The notes: generated from the sequence alone by a model not told the origin. A stretch of 64,000 nucleotides of DNA from Palsa-504 sp963808315 (GCA_963808315.1 CAWEFK010000015.1:104867-168866); one strand, 5' to 3'. Shown: positions 18,071 through 28,042, counted from the stretch's first letter. Numbers and translations: made by a program.

Positions 18071-19921
18071 TCAGCGCAGGGCCGAGGCGAGCAGGTCCGT
18101 CGCGGCCTGGGTCCGTGGATAGCCAGGCAGCTCTACCGGCCGGGGCGCGTCCGGCGGCGGCATCCCGTTATCGACGGCGACGGCCAGCTGTTCCAGGCGT
18201 CCTACCAGCGCCTCGGCGGCGGGCCGGGCCGGCCGCGTCCGGCCGAACGGCAGGCCGAGCGCCAGCATGGCCAGCTCGTCGACGGCCAGCGTGACCTGAT
18301 CAGGCCCGGCCGCCGTCGCGCCGGCGACGTGGTCAGCGAGGATGTCCTCGGTGATGGTGCGCAGCTTCAGTAGCTGCTCCTGGAGCTGACGCTGAGCCCG
18401 CTCCAGCCCGGCCTGCTCGCTGAGCCAGCGGCTGCGATACACGCGGGCGACCGTCCGCAACACCTGCGCCTGCACCTGAGGCAGCCGGGCCGCGGCCGCC
18501 CGCGGCCACAGGACCAGGCGGAGCACGATGGCCAGCGCCGCTCCGATGGCGGTATCCAGGACGCGGGCGCCCACGGCGGCACCGATGGCCGCGCCGGGGA
18601 CGGCCAGGTCGTACAGGCACAGGGCGATAACCGTCACGAAGGTCACCGCCAGGCCGTACGAAGCGCGGATGAGGATCTCGGCGGTGAACTGGGCACCGAT
18701 GGCCACGATGGCCACGGCGATGACCACCGGGTGCCAGGCGAAGATGGCGCCGGCCAGGACGACACCGGCGACGGTGCCGCCCAGGCGGCGCGCCGCGCGC
18801 CGCAGCAGGAGGGTGACGTTGCTGGCCTGCAGCACGGCCGCGGCCGTCAGGCCCACCCAGTACGAATGGTCGAGTCCCAGGGCACGGCCCAGGCCCGCGG
18901 CGACCGCGACGACGATCCCGATCCGCGCCGCCGCGGGCACGACCACGGCCCGGGGGCTGGTGGCGTCGCGGAGCCGTTCGGCTATGGTCAGGGGCTGAAG
19001 CTCGGTGGCGTCGGGGCCGGGCGCGCTATCCCCCCGCAGGATGCGGCGGACGGCCTCCAGGGCCCGGCGCAAGCCCGCCAGGCCAGCGGCGCCGGCCGGC
19101 GGCTGGCGGGCCTGGGCCGTATCGGGCGGCAGCGTCCCAAGGCGCCTGGTCGCCGCCGCCCAGCCGGGGTCCAGCGGCGCGCGGGCGTCGGTGGACACGG
19201 ACAGGGCCGAGGCGAGCACGATCTCGGCCGCCGCCAGGGAGCGCAGCCGCACGTCACCGGCGCCGATCCTGGCCTGGCGCAGGACCTCCCGGGCCTGGCT
19301 CATCTCCGCCACGGCACGCGCGCGGGCCGTGGCCGCGCCGGGCGTGCCCGCCGCGGCCAGCACCTCGGCCACGGTCTCCCACGCCCGCGACAGGGCCCGC
19401 CGCTGCGGCAGCCCGCGGCGGCGGCGGCCGAGCGCGGGCGCCATCGTCATCAGGCCCGCCAGCAGCGCGCCGCCCGCGACCAGGGCGCACTCGCGCAGGG
19501 CGGCCAGGAGGCCGGCCGGGATCGCGGTGGCGGCCAGCGCCGCCAGGACGATCAGGTACTCCCGCGGCGGGGGGACCCGCAGGGCGAGGCAGACGAAGCT
19601 GGCGACGGCCGCCACGATCCCGGCGAACGGGACCGACAGCCACGGCCGCGGCGCGCACAGGCTCCCGACCGGGACGACGACGGCCAGCGCCGCGCCGACC
19701 CCCGCCACCAGAGCGGTCCGGTGCCGGTACGGCGTGTCCTGGGCGTAGAAGCCGGCCAGCCCGCCGAGGGACGCCAACGCCCCCCAGCTGGGCCGATCCG
19801 CCGCCACGCCGGCCAGCAGGGGCACGCCCACGCACAGGCCCGCGCGCAGCCCCAGGTACCAGCGGGCCCGGAACGCCTCGCCCAGCGAGCGGCCGAGCCG
19901 CCTCCCGAGACGATGCACCAC
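18071..19921 (-). CDS. FUSC-family inner-membrane protein (aromatic acid exporter-like)
   Basis: This 616-residue membrane protein has two hydrophobic blocks of five to six helices, around residues 25-165 and 335-470, each followed by a long helical cytoplasmic stretch. That is the duplicated FUSC/ArAE architecture of YccS, AaeB and related proteins. The second block contains LGLDHSYWVGLTAAAVLQAS, matching the family YW-GLT motif. Members export aromatic carboxylates, which would suit the surrounding catabolic genes, but the substrate here is inferred. The gene has its own minus-strand unit, and its 3' end recurs at 17217. Confidence 0.88.
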   Translation of the reverse strand: MVHRLGRRLGRSLGEAFRARWYLGLRAGLCVGVPLLAGVAADRPSWGALASLGGLAGFYAQDTPYRHRTALVAGVGAALAVVVPVGSLCAPRPWLSVPFAGIVAAVASFVCLALRVPPPREYLIVLAALAATAIPAGLLAALRECALVAGGALLAGLMTMAPALGRRRRGLPQRRALSRAWETVAEVLAAAGTPGAATARARAVAEMSQAREVLRQARIGAGDVRLRSLAAAEIVLASALSVSTDARAPLDPGWAAATRRLGTLPPDTAQARQPPAGAAGLAGLRRALEAVRRILRGDSAPGPDATELQPLTIAERLRDATSPRAVVVPAAARIGIVVAVAAGLGRALGLDHSYWVGLTAAAVLQASNVTLLLRRAARRLGGTVAGVVLAGAIFAWHPVVIAVAIVAIGAQFTAEILIRASYGLAVTFVTVIALCLYDLAVPGAAIGAAVGARVLDTAIGAALAIVLRLVLWPRAAAARLPQVQAQVLRTVARVYRSRWLSEQAGLERAQRQLQEQLLKLRTITEDILADHVAGATAAGPDQVTLAVDELAMLALGLPFGRTRPARPAAEALVGRLEQLAVAVDNGMPPPDAPRPVELPGYPRTQAATDLLASALR

Positions 19922-19968
19922 ACCATCATCCCCGGCCCGGTAGTCGCTATCCTCCCCGGCCGACGGGC

Positions 19969-20802
19969 TCAGCCCTTGATCGGCGAGACGGCGCGCAGCT
20001 CCTCCGGGGTCGCGGTGCCGAAGCCGAAGAACTCCAGGTAGGCCGGGATCTGCTCGAAGAGCATGTCGGTACCGACCTGGATCCGGCAGCCCTTGTCCTT
20101 GGCGGCCTGAAGGAACGGCGTGATCTGCTGCTTCATCACGACCTCACCGACGAACGTCCCCGGCGCGATCCGGTCGACGTCCATCGGCAGCGGGTCGCCG
20201 TCGTTCATGCCCAGCGGCGTGGCGTTGACGACAATGTCATAATCCTGCGGGTCGCTGGAGCCCGTGTCGATCCTGATCTGCGGGTAGTGCTCGTCGATTC
20301 TGGCCGCGAGGGCCTCGGACGACTCCTTGTCGGGATCGTACAGGCCCAGGGCCGCGACGCCCGCGGCGGCGAGCGAGGCGGCGATGGCCGATCCGACTCC
20401 GCCGTTGCCGACCACCAGCGCTCGCTTACCGGCCAGCGGGAAGCCCTGGCGTTCGACGCCGCGGACGAACCCGGCCCCGTCGAACTGGTCGCCGAGCAGC
20501 GTCCCGTCGTCGCGTAGCAGCACCGCGTTGGCGGCCCCGGCGATCCGCACGGTGGGTGTTACCTCATCGACGAGCCGGAGGGTGGTGACCTTGTGTGGCA
20601 TGGTGATCAGGGCACCCCGGATGTTGGTCATCTTGAACAGCAACCTGAAGAATTCCGGGTACTCCTCCGCCTTGACGCCCATCGGCACCACGACAGCGTC
20701 GATGCCGTTCTTCTCGAACCATGGGTTGTAGATGAGCGGCGACTTGAAGGAGTGGGTCGGATAGCCCACGTGTGCGATCAAGGTGGTCGTCCCGCTGATC
20801 AT
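19969..20802 (-). CDS. Shikimate/quinate dehydrogenase-like protein (AroE family)
   Basis: This 277-residue protein has an N-terminal substrate domain with HVGYPTHSFKSPLIYNPWF, where SFKSP replaces the usual SKSP shikimate site, and GALITMPHKVT with the catalytic Lys. The C-terminal Rossmann domain has RALVVGNGGVGSAIA near residue 128 and VNATPLGM near 190. It is one of two AroE-like proteins in the window. Its ATG overlaps the decarboxylase stop (ATGA at 20799-20802), so the two are translationally coupled. A catabolic role on quinate, shikimate or an amino-shikimate-like compound is more likely than core shikimate synthesis, but this is inference. Confidence 0.88.
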   Translation of the reverse strand: MISGTTTLIAHVGYPTHSFKSPLIYNPWFEKNGIDAVVVPMGVKAEEYPEFFRLLFKMTNIRGALITMPHKVTTLRLVDEVTPTVRIAGAANAVLLRDDGTLLGDQFDGAGFVRGVERQGFPLAGKRALVVGNGGVGSAIAASLAAAGVAALGLYDPDKESSEALAARIDEHYPQIRIDTGSSDPQDYDIVVNATPLGMNDGDPLPMDVDRIAPGTFVGEVVMKQQITPFLQAAKDKGCRIQVGTDMLFEQIPAYLEFFGFGTATPEELRAVSPIKG

Positions 20803-23589
20803 TTCTGCTCCTCACGAATTGGTCGCTCGATTGGCTCCTGGCTGGCGGCGATCTCCACGGCGGTGGCGGCGGCGGCGATCTCCAGCGCCTTGTCGACGTA
20901 GACGCGGTAGCCCAGATCGGGCCGGTAGCCGTGCACCTCGGGGGTGTCCAGGCTCCGCATGAACGACAGGATCCCGGCGCTGAACACCTGGCCGGGCACC
21001 AGCACCGGGTAGCCGGGCGGGTAAGGCGTGACGAAGTTCGCCGACACCACCTGCTCGCCGTTCTCGACCCGCTGCTCCACCTCGTCCGGCATCAGGTACT
21101 CGCAGTACGCGTCGTCGTAGGACAGGTAGAAGGCGCGTCGCACGTCCCCTTCCGGGGTGGGCAGGCCGCGGGCGCCGGCGAAGGCCGGGTGGAAGCCGCT
21201 GAAGTCGGGCAGCGGCGCCGACGGCGCGGTCAGCCGCAGCACCGCGCGCTCGTGCGCGGCGCGCTCGGACACGCTCATGTCGATGATCTGGTGGTCGAGA
21301 TCCCTGGCGATGCTCACGAGCACCTCGACCAGGTAGGCCACCGAACTGCGGGAAGTGCCGATCGTGGTCATGAACAGCACGGTGTTGCGTGAGGTCTTGT
21401 TGATCTGCACGCCGTACCTGTCCATCAGGTGACTGCGCTTGAACGCGTCCCCGTCGATGCCGGTGGCGCCGATGTAGATCGTGATCCGGGACGGATCGAG
21501 CACGAACTCGTCGGTGTCCCACGCCGTGATCATGTTCTTCAGCCCGGATCGCAGCGGCTGGCTGATCCCGGAGGGACGGTACTCGGCCGGGATCAGGTCG
21601 CCCGTGGTCAGGCAGCGCATGTACTTGCTCAGCAGCGGGTGGTTATCGACCGCGTCACGGAGCCGCATGGCGTTCTCGATCTGCTTTTGCACCAGCTCGA
21701 AGCCCTCAAGCGCCGCCTGCCTGCGGCCCAGGTCCAGGGAGGCGAGGATCTGGTAATTCGGCGAGGTCGAGGTGTGCGTCATGTACGCCTCGTGGAAGGT
21801 CTCCTCCGCCTTCTGACTGAAGTCCTGGTCGGTCACGTGGATCATCGACCCCTGCCGCAGCGAGGTCAGCGTCTTGTGGGTGGACTGAGTCGAATACACC
21901 CGGACCCGGGCCCGCGCCGGATCCGGCAGCAGCCGCCGCTCGAGCAGCACCTCGTCGGCCGCGGCGTCGATCGCGCCGACCTCGTCGGCGAACGCGTCGT
22001 ACTGGGCCCGGTACTCCGGCAGGCGGAGCCGTTCGATCAGGGTCCGGGCGGCCCGCATGGCCGTGCGCGGCCGGTAGACCGGATGGAACCTGGCGAACGC
22101 GAACCAGGCCTCGTCCCACAAGAACACCAGGTCGGGCTTGATGGCCAGGCACTCCTCCATCACCCGCCCGGGGTTATAGACCACCCCGTCGAACGTGCAG
22201 TTGGTCAGCAGCAGCATCTTGACCCGGTCAAGCTTGCCGGCCTTCCGCAGCTCAAGCAGCTGGCGCTTGATCTCCCGCAGCGGCACCGCCCCGTACATCG
22301 AGTACTGATGCAGCGGGTAGGCCTCCAGGTAGGTCACCATCGCCCCGGCCAGCATCAGCCCGTAGTGATGCGACTGGTGGCAGTTCCGGTCCACCAGCAC
22401 GATGTCGCCGGGCTGGATCAGCGCCTGCGCCACGATCTTGTTGGCCGTCGAGGTCCCGTTGGTGACGAAGTAGGTCTGCCGCGAGCCGAACGTCTCGGCC
22501 GCGAGCCGCTGGGCCTCGCGCAGCGGTCCGGTGGGCTCGAGCAGCGAATCCAGGCCGCCGCAGGTCGCCGACGTCTCGGCCATGAAGATGTTCAGGCCGT
22601 AGAAGTCGACCATGTCCCGGATCCAGTGCGAGTTCACGATCGACTTGCCGCGCGAGATCGGCAGCGCGTGGAACACGCCGGTCGGCCGGTGGCTGTAGCT
22701 GCGCAGCGCGCTGAAAAACGGCGTCCGGTAGCGGGCCTCCACCCCGTCCAGGATGGACAGGTGCAGCTCAAGCGCCCCCTCCCGGGCGTGGAAAATCCGC
22801 CGGAAATGGTGGCTGAGCCAGGCCCGCCAGGTCCTCGACCGAGCTCTCGGTCATCAGGTACAGGTCAAGTTCCGGCCGGATCCTGGCCAGCGCCCGGGCC
22901 AGCTCCTGGGCGCGGTCCTCCGGCGAGCGCTCCATCAGGTCATCCGGCCTGGCCGTTTCCACCAGCTGGCTGAGGAAGGCCGAGTCATGCCGGGACCTGT
23001 GCACGAACCGGCGGCAGACCACGCACGCCTGCAACGCGAAGTTCAGCCGGGTGGCCATGATCGCCTCGTCGAAGCTGGGCACCACCACGATCTCGAAGAC
23101 GAACTGGTCGTCCGGCCGGCGCGCCTGCCGCAGCTCCTCGCGCAACGCGCGCTCCTGCTGCTCGTTCATGTCCTCGACGACCAGCACCTCGAAATAGGGC
23201 CGGTTCCCGCCGGTCTGCTCCCCCGGATGGGAGTCACGATCGGAGGCCTGGTCCACCCGGCCAAGGCTCTGCACCTGGCCGGTGCGGAAGGAGTCGGTGA
23301 CGAAGTTCCGGTTGATCTCCCCCACCATCGCGGCGAACTGGTCATACTTCCCGGCGGCGAACAACCGCCGCACCTGGGCGAATTCGCCCGGGCCCGGATA
23401 CGCGTAGAGCCGCTCGACCGGCCCGAGGACGTCGAGCAGTTCGGTGGCGGTATCGACCGCCCGCTCGAGGGACCGCTGCTCCGCGCTCGCGACGCTCAGC
23501 TCGACGGCCGCGTCTTCCAGCGAGGACCAGGCGTCGGCCTTGAACTGCCAGAGGCTGTTGTAGGCCTTGGTGTTCGCAACAGGGAGCAC
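20799..23589 (-). CDS. Orn/Lys/Arg-type PLP decarboxylase, frameshifted near 22782
   Basis: The N-terminal 270 residues (LPVANTKAYNSLWQFKADAW onward) form the wing/receiver-like domain and end in frame at 22768. The large PLP domain continues from the codon for RRIFHARE in another frame. It holds TYFVTNGTSTANKIVAQAL, FLWDEAWFAFARFHPVYR and STQSTHKTLTSLRQGS, where the Lys is the PLP lysine. The total of about 930 residues matches long actinobacterial members. A single-base slip in a TTTCC context explains the break. GTG at 23589 has a perfect GGAGGT site 6 bases before it. The enzyme probably makes a diamine or decarboxylates another basic amino acid. The AroE-like gene directly follows. Confidence 0.85.
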
Positions 23590-23716
23590 GGGGACACCTC
23601 CGTAGACGTTGCCGCCATCCGCAGTGTGGCACCCGGGCGACTTCGGGCGACCGGGCTCTTCCGTCAAGTGGAAGACCTGATCGTCTCGGTCCTCCGGCGG
23701 TCGTACGCTCACGGGC

Positions 23717-24022
23717 ATGCTCTACGCTCGTGCGGAAGTTGCCACCCCGACGCCAGATCGCTATATCAGGCAGCTCGTCAGCCACCTCAGCCACAAGGCC
23801 ACCACGGAACTGCGACCGGACGAGACCGGTGTGATCGCCGTTCACGACGGCACCTGCCAGCTGACCGGTGCGGGCCAGTTGCTCGTGCTCGAAGCGAGCG
23901 CGGACGACGCCCAGGGCCTGGCGCACATCCAGGACGTGGTGGGCCGTCACCTGGAACGCTTCGGCGCCCGGGCGGCCCTGCGGGTGGAGTGGAGGTCCGA
24001 TGGGCCCGCCCGCCCCGCGTGA
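23717..24022 (+). CDS. DUF2218 family protein
   Basis: The 101-residue product matches the DUF2218 layout: VATPTPDRYIRQLVSHLSHK, then GTCQLTGAGQLLVLEASADD, then HIQDVVGRHLERFGARAALR at the end. The function of this family is unknown. The last 23 bases overlap the start of the following amidohydrolase in another frame, so the two are probably co-transcribed. It is divergent to the decarboxylase, with about 127 bases between them. Confidence 0.85.
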   Translation: MLYARAEVATPTPDRYIRQLVSHLSHKATTELRPDETGVIAVHDGTCQLTGAGQLLVLEASADDAQGLAHIQDVVGRHLERFGARAALRVEWRSDGPARPA

Positions 24023-25013
24023 TCCGGTCCTCGACGTGCACGCGCACGCGATGCCGATGCCGCTGCTGTCCTGGCTGGCCGACCGGGGCCTGGCGGACGT
24101 CTCCGGCGCGGCCGAGGAGGTCATCCGCCTCGACGCGCGGGTCAGCGGCGTCGGCGACCGGGTCCCGCTGCCGCTGGCCCGCTCGCAGCATGACGTGGGC
24201 GTCCGGCTGGCCGAGATGGACGACGTCGGGGTCAGCCATCACGCCGTCTCGCTGCCGCCGTTCCTGTTCTGCTCCACCGCTGAGGACGGTGAGCTGGCCG
24301 GGGACGTCGTCGCCCGCGGCAACACCGAACTCGCCGCCTATGTGGCCGGCGGCCAGGGACGGCTCGTCGCCCTCGGCTCGGTCCCGCTCGGCTGGCCAGG
24401 AGCGGCCGCGCAGGCCCGGCGCTGCCTGGACGAGCTGGGTATGGCGGGCATCGCGATCGGCAGCCGCGGTGGCGGGCGTGACCTCGACGATCCGGTGAAC
24501 GAGGAGCTGTGGGAGCTGCTGGCGGAGCGCCGCACCTTCGTCTTCCTGCACCCGAGCGGCGTGCCCGACGCGTACCGTCAGCGGGACTTCTACCTGGCTC
24601 AGCTCGTGGGCTACCCGATGGAAACCGCGCTGGCCGTCGCGCGGCTGACCTTCGGCCGCGTCCTCGAGCGGTTCGACCTGACCCTGTGCCTGGCCCACGG
24701 CGGTGGCTGCCTGCCGGCCATCCGCGGCCGGATGGACATGGGCTGGCACAACAAGGACGTCGCGCACACCACGGCCAGGCCGCCCAGCTTCTACACCGGG
24801 CGCCTGTACTACGACACCGCCGTGTTTAGCCCGGTCCTGCTGCGGCGGCTGGTCGAAGACGTCGGCGCGGGCCACGTCCTGCTCGGCACCGACCACCCGT
24901 TCGAGCTGCGCGACGCCGAGCCGCTGGCCAGCGTCGCGGCCGCGGACCTGCCCCCGGCGCAGGCCCGCGCGATCTTGTGGGATACCGCGGCCGGGCTGCT
25001 CGGCCTGGCCTGA
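24000..25013 (+). CDS. ACMSD-like amidohydrolase (putative decarboxylase)
   Basis: This 337-residue metal-dependent TIM barrel has DVHAHAMPMP near residue 11 (His-x-His), VFLHPSG near 181, LCLAHGGG near 229 and LLGTDHPFE near 297, the metal-ligand set of the ACMSD/gamma-resorcylate decarboxylase subgroup. These enzymes decarboxylate aromatic acids or muconate semialdehydes without a redox cofactor. The ATG lies in GGAGGTCCGATG, overlapping the DUF2218 gene. Its position directly upstream of a LigB-like dioxygenase suggests it decarboxylates a substrate or product of the same ring-cleavage route. Confidence 0.87.
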   Translation: MGPPAPRDPVLDVHAHAMPMPLLSWLADRGLADVSGAAEEVIRLDARVSGVGDRVPLPLARSQHDVGVRLAEMDDVGVSHHAVSLPPFLFCSTAEDGELAGDVVARGNTELAAYVAGGQGRLVALGSVPLGWPGAAAQARRCLDELGMAGIAIGSRGGGRDLDDPVNEELWELLAERRTFVFLHPSGVPDAYRQRDFYLAQLVGYPMETALAVARLTFGRVLERFDLTLCLAHGGGCLPAIRGRMDMGWHNKDVAHTTARPPSFYTGRLYYDTAVFSPVLLRRLVEDVGAGHVLLGTDHPFELRDAEPLASVAAADLPPAQARAILWDTAAGLLGLA

Positions 25014-25126
25014 CCGGCGACGGCGGCGCGGGCCCCGGTGATCACTGGGCGGAAGGGGGCTAGCCGGGCGGGGCGGCGGGGGTGCCACACTGCAGGCGGA
25101 CAGCGTTCGGTGACAGGGAGAGGCCC

Positions 25127-25954
25127 ATGACGGAGATCAGCATCGCCTATTGCTCGTCACACGCGCCGATGATGGCCGCGGCCCGTGACTCGGCCGAAGA
25201 GAAGCAGCGGGACCGGTTCTTCGGGGCGCTCGAGATCATCCGCGACGATGCCCGCCGGGCCGGGGTACAGGCGTGCGTGGTGCTGTCCAACGAGCATTTC
25301 ACCAACTTCTTCCTGGAGAACTTCCCGCAGATCTGCGTCGGCGTGGGCGAGCGCAACTGGGGTCCGACCGAGGCGTGGCTGCCGATCAGCAAGGTCTGGA
25401 TTCCCGGCCACCCGGGCCTGGCCAACCACATCACCCGGAGCCTGCTTAACTCGGGGTTCGACCCCGCGTTCTCGCACCAGCTCGAGCTGGATCACGGGGT
25501 GATGACCGTGTACCACGAGCTCGACCCGCAGCTGCAACTGCCGCTGGTACCGATCGTGCAGAACTGCGCGGTGGAGCCGATGATGCCGCTGCGGCGCTGG
25601 TACGCGTTCGGCGTCGCGCTGGGCGAGGCCATCCGTTCCTACGTCGGGCTGGACCGGGTCGCGCTGGTCGGAGCGGGCGGCTTGTCGCACTTCATCGGCG
25701 TGCCGCGGGTGGGGGACATTGACGAGGAGTTCGACCGGTGGTTCCTCGACGTGCTTGAGCGGGGCGACGTGGATGCCGTGCTCGACCTGTCCGATGAAGA
25801 ACTCGGGCTGGCCGGCAACGGCGCGCACGAGATCCGCAGCTGGCTCGCGGTGGCCGGGGCCCTGGCCCCGGCCCGCGGTCAGACCCTGGCCTACGAGCCG
25901 ATCTATCCGTGGATCACGGGCATGGCCGTCACCCGCTTCCAGCCCGTCTCCTGA
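25127..25954 (+). CDS. Class III extradiol dioxygenase catalytic subunit (LigB-like)
   Basis: This 275-residue protein has iron-site features of LigB-type dioxygenases: IAYCSSHAPMM near residue 6 with the first His, VVLSNEHFTNFF near 49, and LELDHGVMTVYHEL near 121. It ends with GAGGLSHFIGVPR, where the His resembles the active-site acid/base in protocatechuate 4,5-dioxygenase beta chains. It cleaves an ortho-diphenol next to its hydroxyls using Fe(II). A LigA-like small subunit gene follows after 130 bases. The ATG has a GGGAG site 8 bases upstream. The ring substrate is not determined. Confidence 0.88.
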   Translation: MTEISIAYCSSHAPMMAAARDSAEEKQRDRFFGALEIIRDDARRAGVQACVVLSNEHFTNFFLENFPQICVGVGERNWGPTEAWLPISKVWIPGHPGLANHITRSLLNSGFDPAFSHQLELDHGVMTVYHELDPQLQLPLVPIVQNCAVEPMMPLRRWYAFGVALGEAIRSYVGLDRVALVGAGGLSHFIGVPRVGDIDEEFDRWFLDVLERGDVDAVLDLSDEELGLAGNGAHEIRSWLAVAGALAPARGQTLAYEPIYPWITGMAVTRFQPVS

Positions 25955-26084
25955 CCCCCGTGACCAACCCGGGATGCATCCTGCTGAGCAGAAGGAGAGC
26001 GGTGTTGGGTTCGCGAGAATGGCAGACTGCGGAGACGCTTGAGGCCGGGAAGCCGCGGCGGTCGTGGCCGGAAGATGAGGTGTC

Positions 26085-26375
26085 ATGAGCCTGTATCAGC
26101 TGCACAGGTGCGTCTTCGATTTCCTGCGGGCCGGCGAGGTGAGCAGCGGCGCGACGCCGGATTTCGACGTCAGCACCTACGACCTCACCGACTCCGAGCG
26201 CCAGGTCTTCGAATCGAAGGACATCGCGGCTCTTTACCAGATGGGCTTCCATCCGGTGCTGCTCAACGGCTACTGCCGGGCGATCGGGTACGAGCGGAGC
26301 GATTACCGCACGATACTCGCCTCCCAGGCGGAACCGGAGACCAGGACCGGCCGATGGCATAACGACCGACCCTGA
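26085..26375 (+). CDS. LigA-like small subunit of extradiol dioxygenase
   Basis: The 96-residue helical product contains YDLTDSERQVFESKDIAALY and MGFHPVLLNGYCRAIGY, the hallmarks of the LigA (alpha) subunit that caps the active site of protocatechuate 4,5-dioxygenase. Its place just after the LigB-like gene makes a heteromeric LigAB enzyme likely. Gene order is beta then alpha, the reverse of the sphingomonad lig operon. Confidence 0.85.
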   Translation: MSLYQLHRCVFDFLRAGEVSSGATPDFDVSTYDLTDSERQVFESKDIAALYQMGFHPVLLNGYCRAIGYERSDYRTILASQAEPETRTGRWHNDRP

Positions 26376-26412
26376 CTGTCCCCCACAGATGCTCACCTGG
26401 ATGGAGCGGAGC

Positions 26413-27240
26413 ATGACAACTGGCGAGAACCCGGAGATCGGCGCGACCGCGGACGCCAACGGCATAAAGACCAACTATCTCGAGGCGGGCACGGGCGACC
26501 CGGTGGTCCTGATCCATGGATCAGGACCTGGCGTCACCTCCTACGCCAACTGGCGCCTGGTCCTGCCCGCCCTCGCGGAGAACTTCCGGGTGGTGGCGCC
26601 GGATATGGTCGGCTTCGGCTTCTCGGAACGGCAGGCGAACATCGAATACGGCGTACAGACCTGGGCTGACCAGGTGGTCGGCCTGATGGATACGCTGGAC
26701 TTGCCGACGGCCCACCTGGTCGGCAACAGCTTCGGCGGCGCGATCGCATTGCGCATCGCGGCCCAGCATCCGGAGCGGGTCGGCAAGCTGGTGCTGATGG
26801 GGAGCATGGGCGTCCCGTTTCCCATCACCGAGGGCCTGGAACGGGTCTGGGGTTACGAGCCGTCGTTCGAGAACATGCGCAAGGTCCTCGACGTATTCGC
26901 CTACTCCAGGGAGCTCGTGAACGACGAGCTCGCGGAGGTCCGGTACCGGGGCAGCATCCAGCCCGGCTTCCAGGAGTCCTTCGCCGCGATGTTCCCCGCC
27001 CCGCGGCAGCGCTGGGTGGAGGCCATGTGCACCCCCGAGGACGACATCCGCGCGCTCCCGCACCGGACGTTGATCGTCCATGGCCGGGAGGACCAGGTCA
27101 TCCCGGTGCAGACCTCCCTGCGGCTGATGGAGCTGATCGACAACGCCGATCTCAGCGTGTTCTCGCACTGCGGGCACTGGTCCATGATCGAGCGCACGGC
27201 GGACTTCAACCGGAGCGTCAGCGAGTTCTTCAGCGACTGA
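26413..27240 (+). CDS. Meta-cleavage product C-C bond hydrolase (alpha/beta hydrolase)
   Basis: This 275-residue enzyme has the oxyanion block HGSGPGVTSYANWR near residue 38, nucleophile elbow HLVGNSFGGAIA (Ser near 106), HGREDQVIP with the Asp near 226 and SHCGHWSMIE with the His near 254. The sequence resembles 2-hydroxymuconic semialdehyde hydrolases of the DmpD/XylF/TodF type, which split the dienal or dienone product of extradiol cleavage. It closes the ligB-ligA-hydrolase unit. GGAGCGGAGC precedes the ATG. Because PCA-type cleavage does not need a C-C hydrolase, the true substrate probably has an acyl or formyl side. Confidence 0.9.
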   Translation: MTTGENPEIGATADANGIKTNYLEAGTGDPVVLIHGSGPGVTSYANWRLVLPALAENFRVVAPDMVGFGFSERQANIEYGVQTWADQVVGLMDTLDLPTAHLVGNSFGGAIALRIAAQHPERVGKLVLMGSMGVPFPITEGLERVWGYEPSFENMRKVLDVFAYSRELVNDELAEVRYRGSIQPGFQESFAAMFPAPRQRWVEAMCTPEDDIRALPHRTLIVHGREDQVIPVQTSLRLMELIDNADLSVFSHCGHWSMIERTADFNRSVSEFFSD

Positions 27241-27269
27241 CGAACGGGCCGAGCGGGTGACGCGCCGGG

Positions 27270-28042
27270 TCAGTGCCAGCCCTCGGGCAACTGATCGCTG
27301 ATCCGCTGGCTGATCTTCGCCGCGGTGCGGCGCACGATCGGTGCTCGCTGGGCAGGCCGGAGTCGCATGGGTGGCCCGCTGATGGAGACCGCAGCCAGAA
27401 TCTGGCCCGCGGGGTCAAAGATCGGTGCGGCCACGCAGGCGTTCCCAGCACGGCCTCCTGGCTTTCGATCGCGGTCCCGACCCGGCGGACGATGGCCAGC
27501 TCCCGCTGCAGCCGGTGCGGATCGATGATCGTGTACGGCGTCAGCGGCTTCAGGCACGGCGGCAGGAGCTGCAGCGGGTCGGCGGGCCCGAAGGCCATCA
27601 GCACCTTGCCCAGCGCGCTCGCGTGGACCGGCCACCGCCCGCCGGTTCGCGTCGGCAGCGCAAACGCCTTGTAGCCGACGATCTTGACGAAGTACAGCAC
27701 CTCGTTTCCCTCGAGCACGGCCAGGTGGATGGTTTCGTGGGTGAGCTCGTACAGTTCCTCGAGGAACGGCAGGGAAGCGTCCCTGAGGTCACGCTGCTCG
27801 CCGACGAGCTCCCCCAGCTCGAACAGGCGGATACCCAGGGCGAACCCGCCCTCGGTCCGCTTCAGTAGCCGCTGCTCGACCAGTATCTTGGCGAGCCGGT
27901 GGACGGTCGGCTTCGGGATCGCTGTCCGCGACGCCAGCTCCGCCAGCGTCAGCTCCGACTCCCGGGCGCTGAAGCAGTCCAGAATCGCGAAGACACGTTC
28001 CAGGACAGACTTGGGAGCGACCTGGTGATGGGCTGTAACCAC
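27270..28042 (-). CDS. IclR-family regulator 1, frameshifted near 27445
   Basis: The winged helix at residues 10-70 (LTLAELASRTAIPKPTVHRL) is followed by the ligand domain, with ALPTRTGGRWPVHASALGKV near 130. The natural C-terminus (NACVAAPIFDPAGQILAAVS, then the IVRRTAAKISQRI end) is in another frame from about 27445, so one base is missing or added. The last bases lie 30 from the C-C hydrolase stop, in a convergent layout. GTG at 28042 starts the gene. It probably controls the ring-cleavage unit or itself, and the neighbouring divergent IclR gene shares its intergenic region. Confidence 0.85.

Larger units (their letters stand above)
17217..18084. repeat. 22 bp direct repeats bracketing an inserted zone
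   Basis: CCGCGGCGTCAGCGCAGGGC plus two further bases occurs at 17217-17238 and at 18063-18084. The second copy is the 3' end of the FUSC gene including its stop codon; the first lies in the tail of the phasin-like gene. The roughly 850 bases between them hold the MITE and interspersed repeat and no intact gene. Confidence 0.6.

Noticed and set aside
21429..22973. A 514-codon plus-strand frame opposite the PLP decarboxylase
   Set aside because: It is opposite an enzyme with complete PLP motifs and has no domain of its own.
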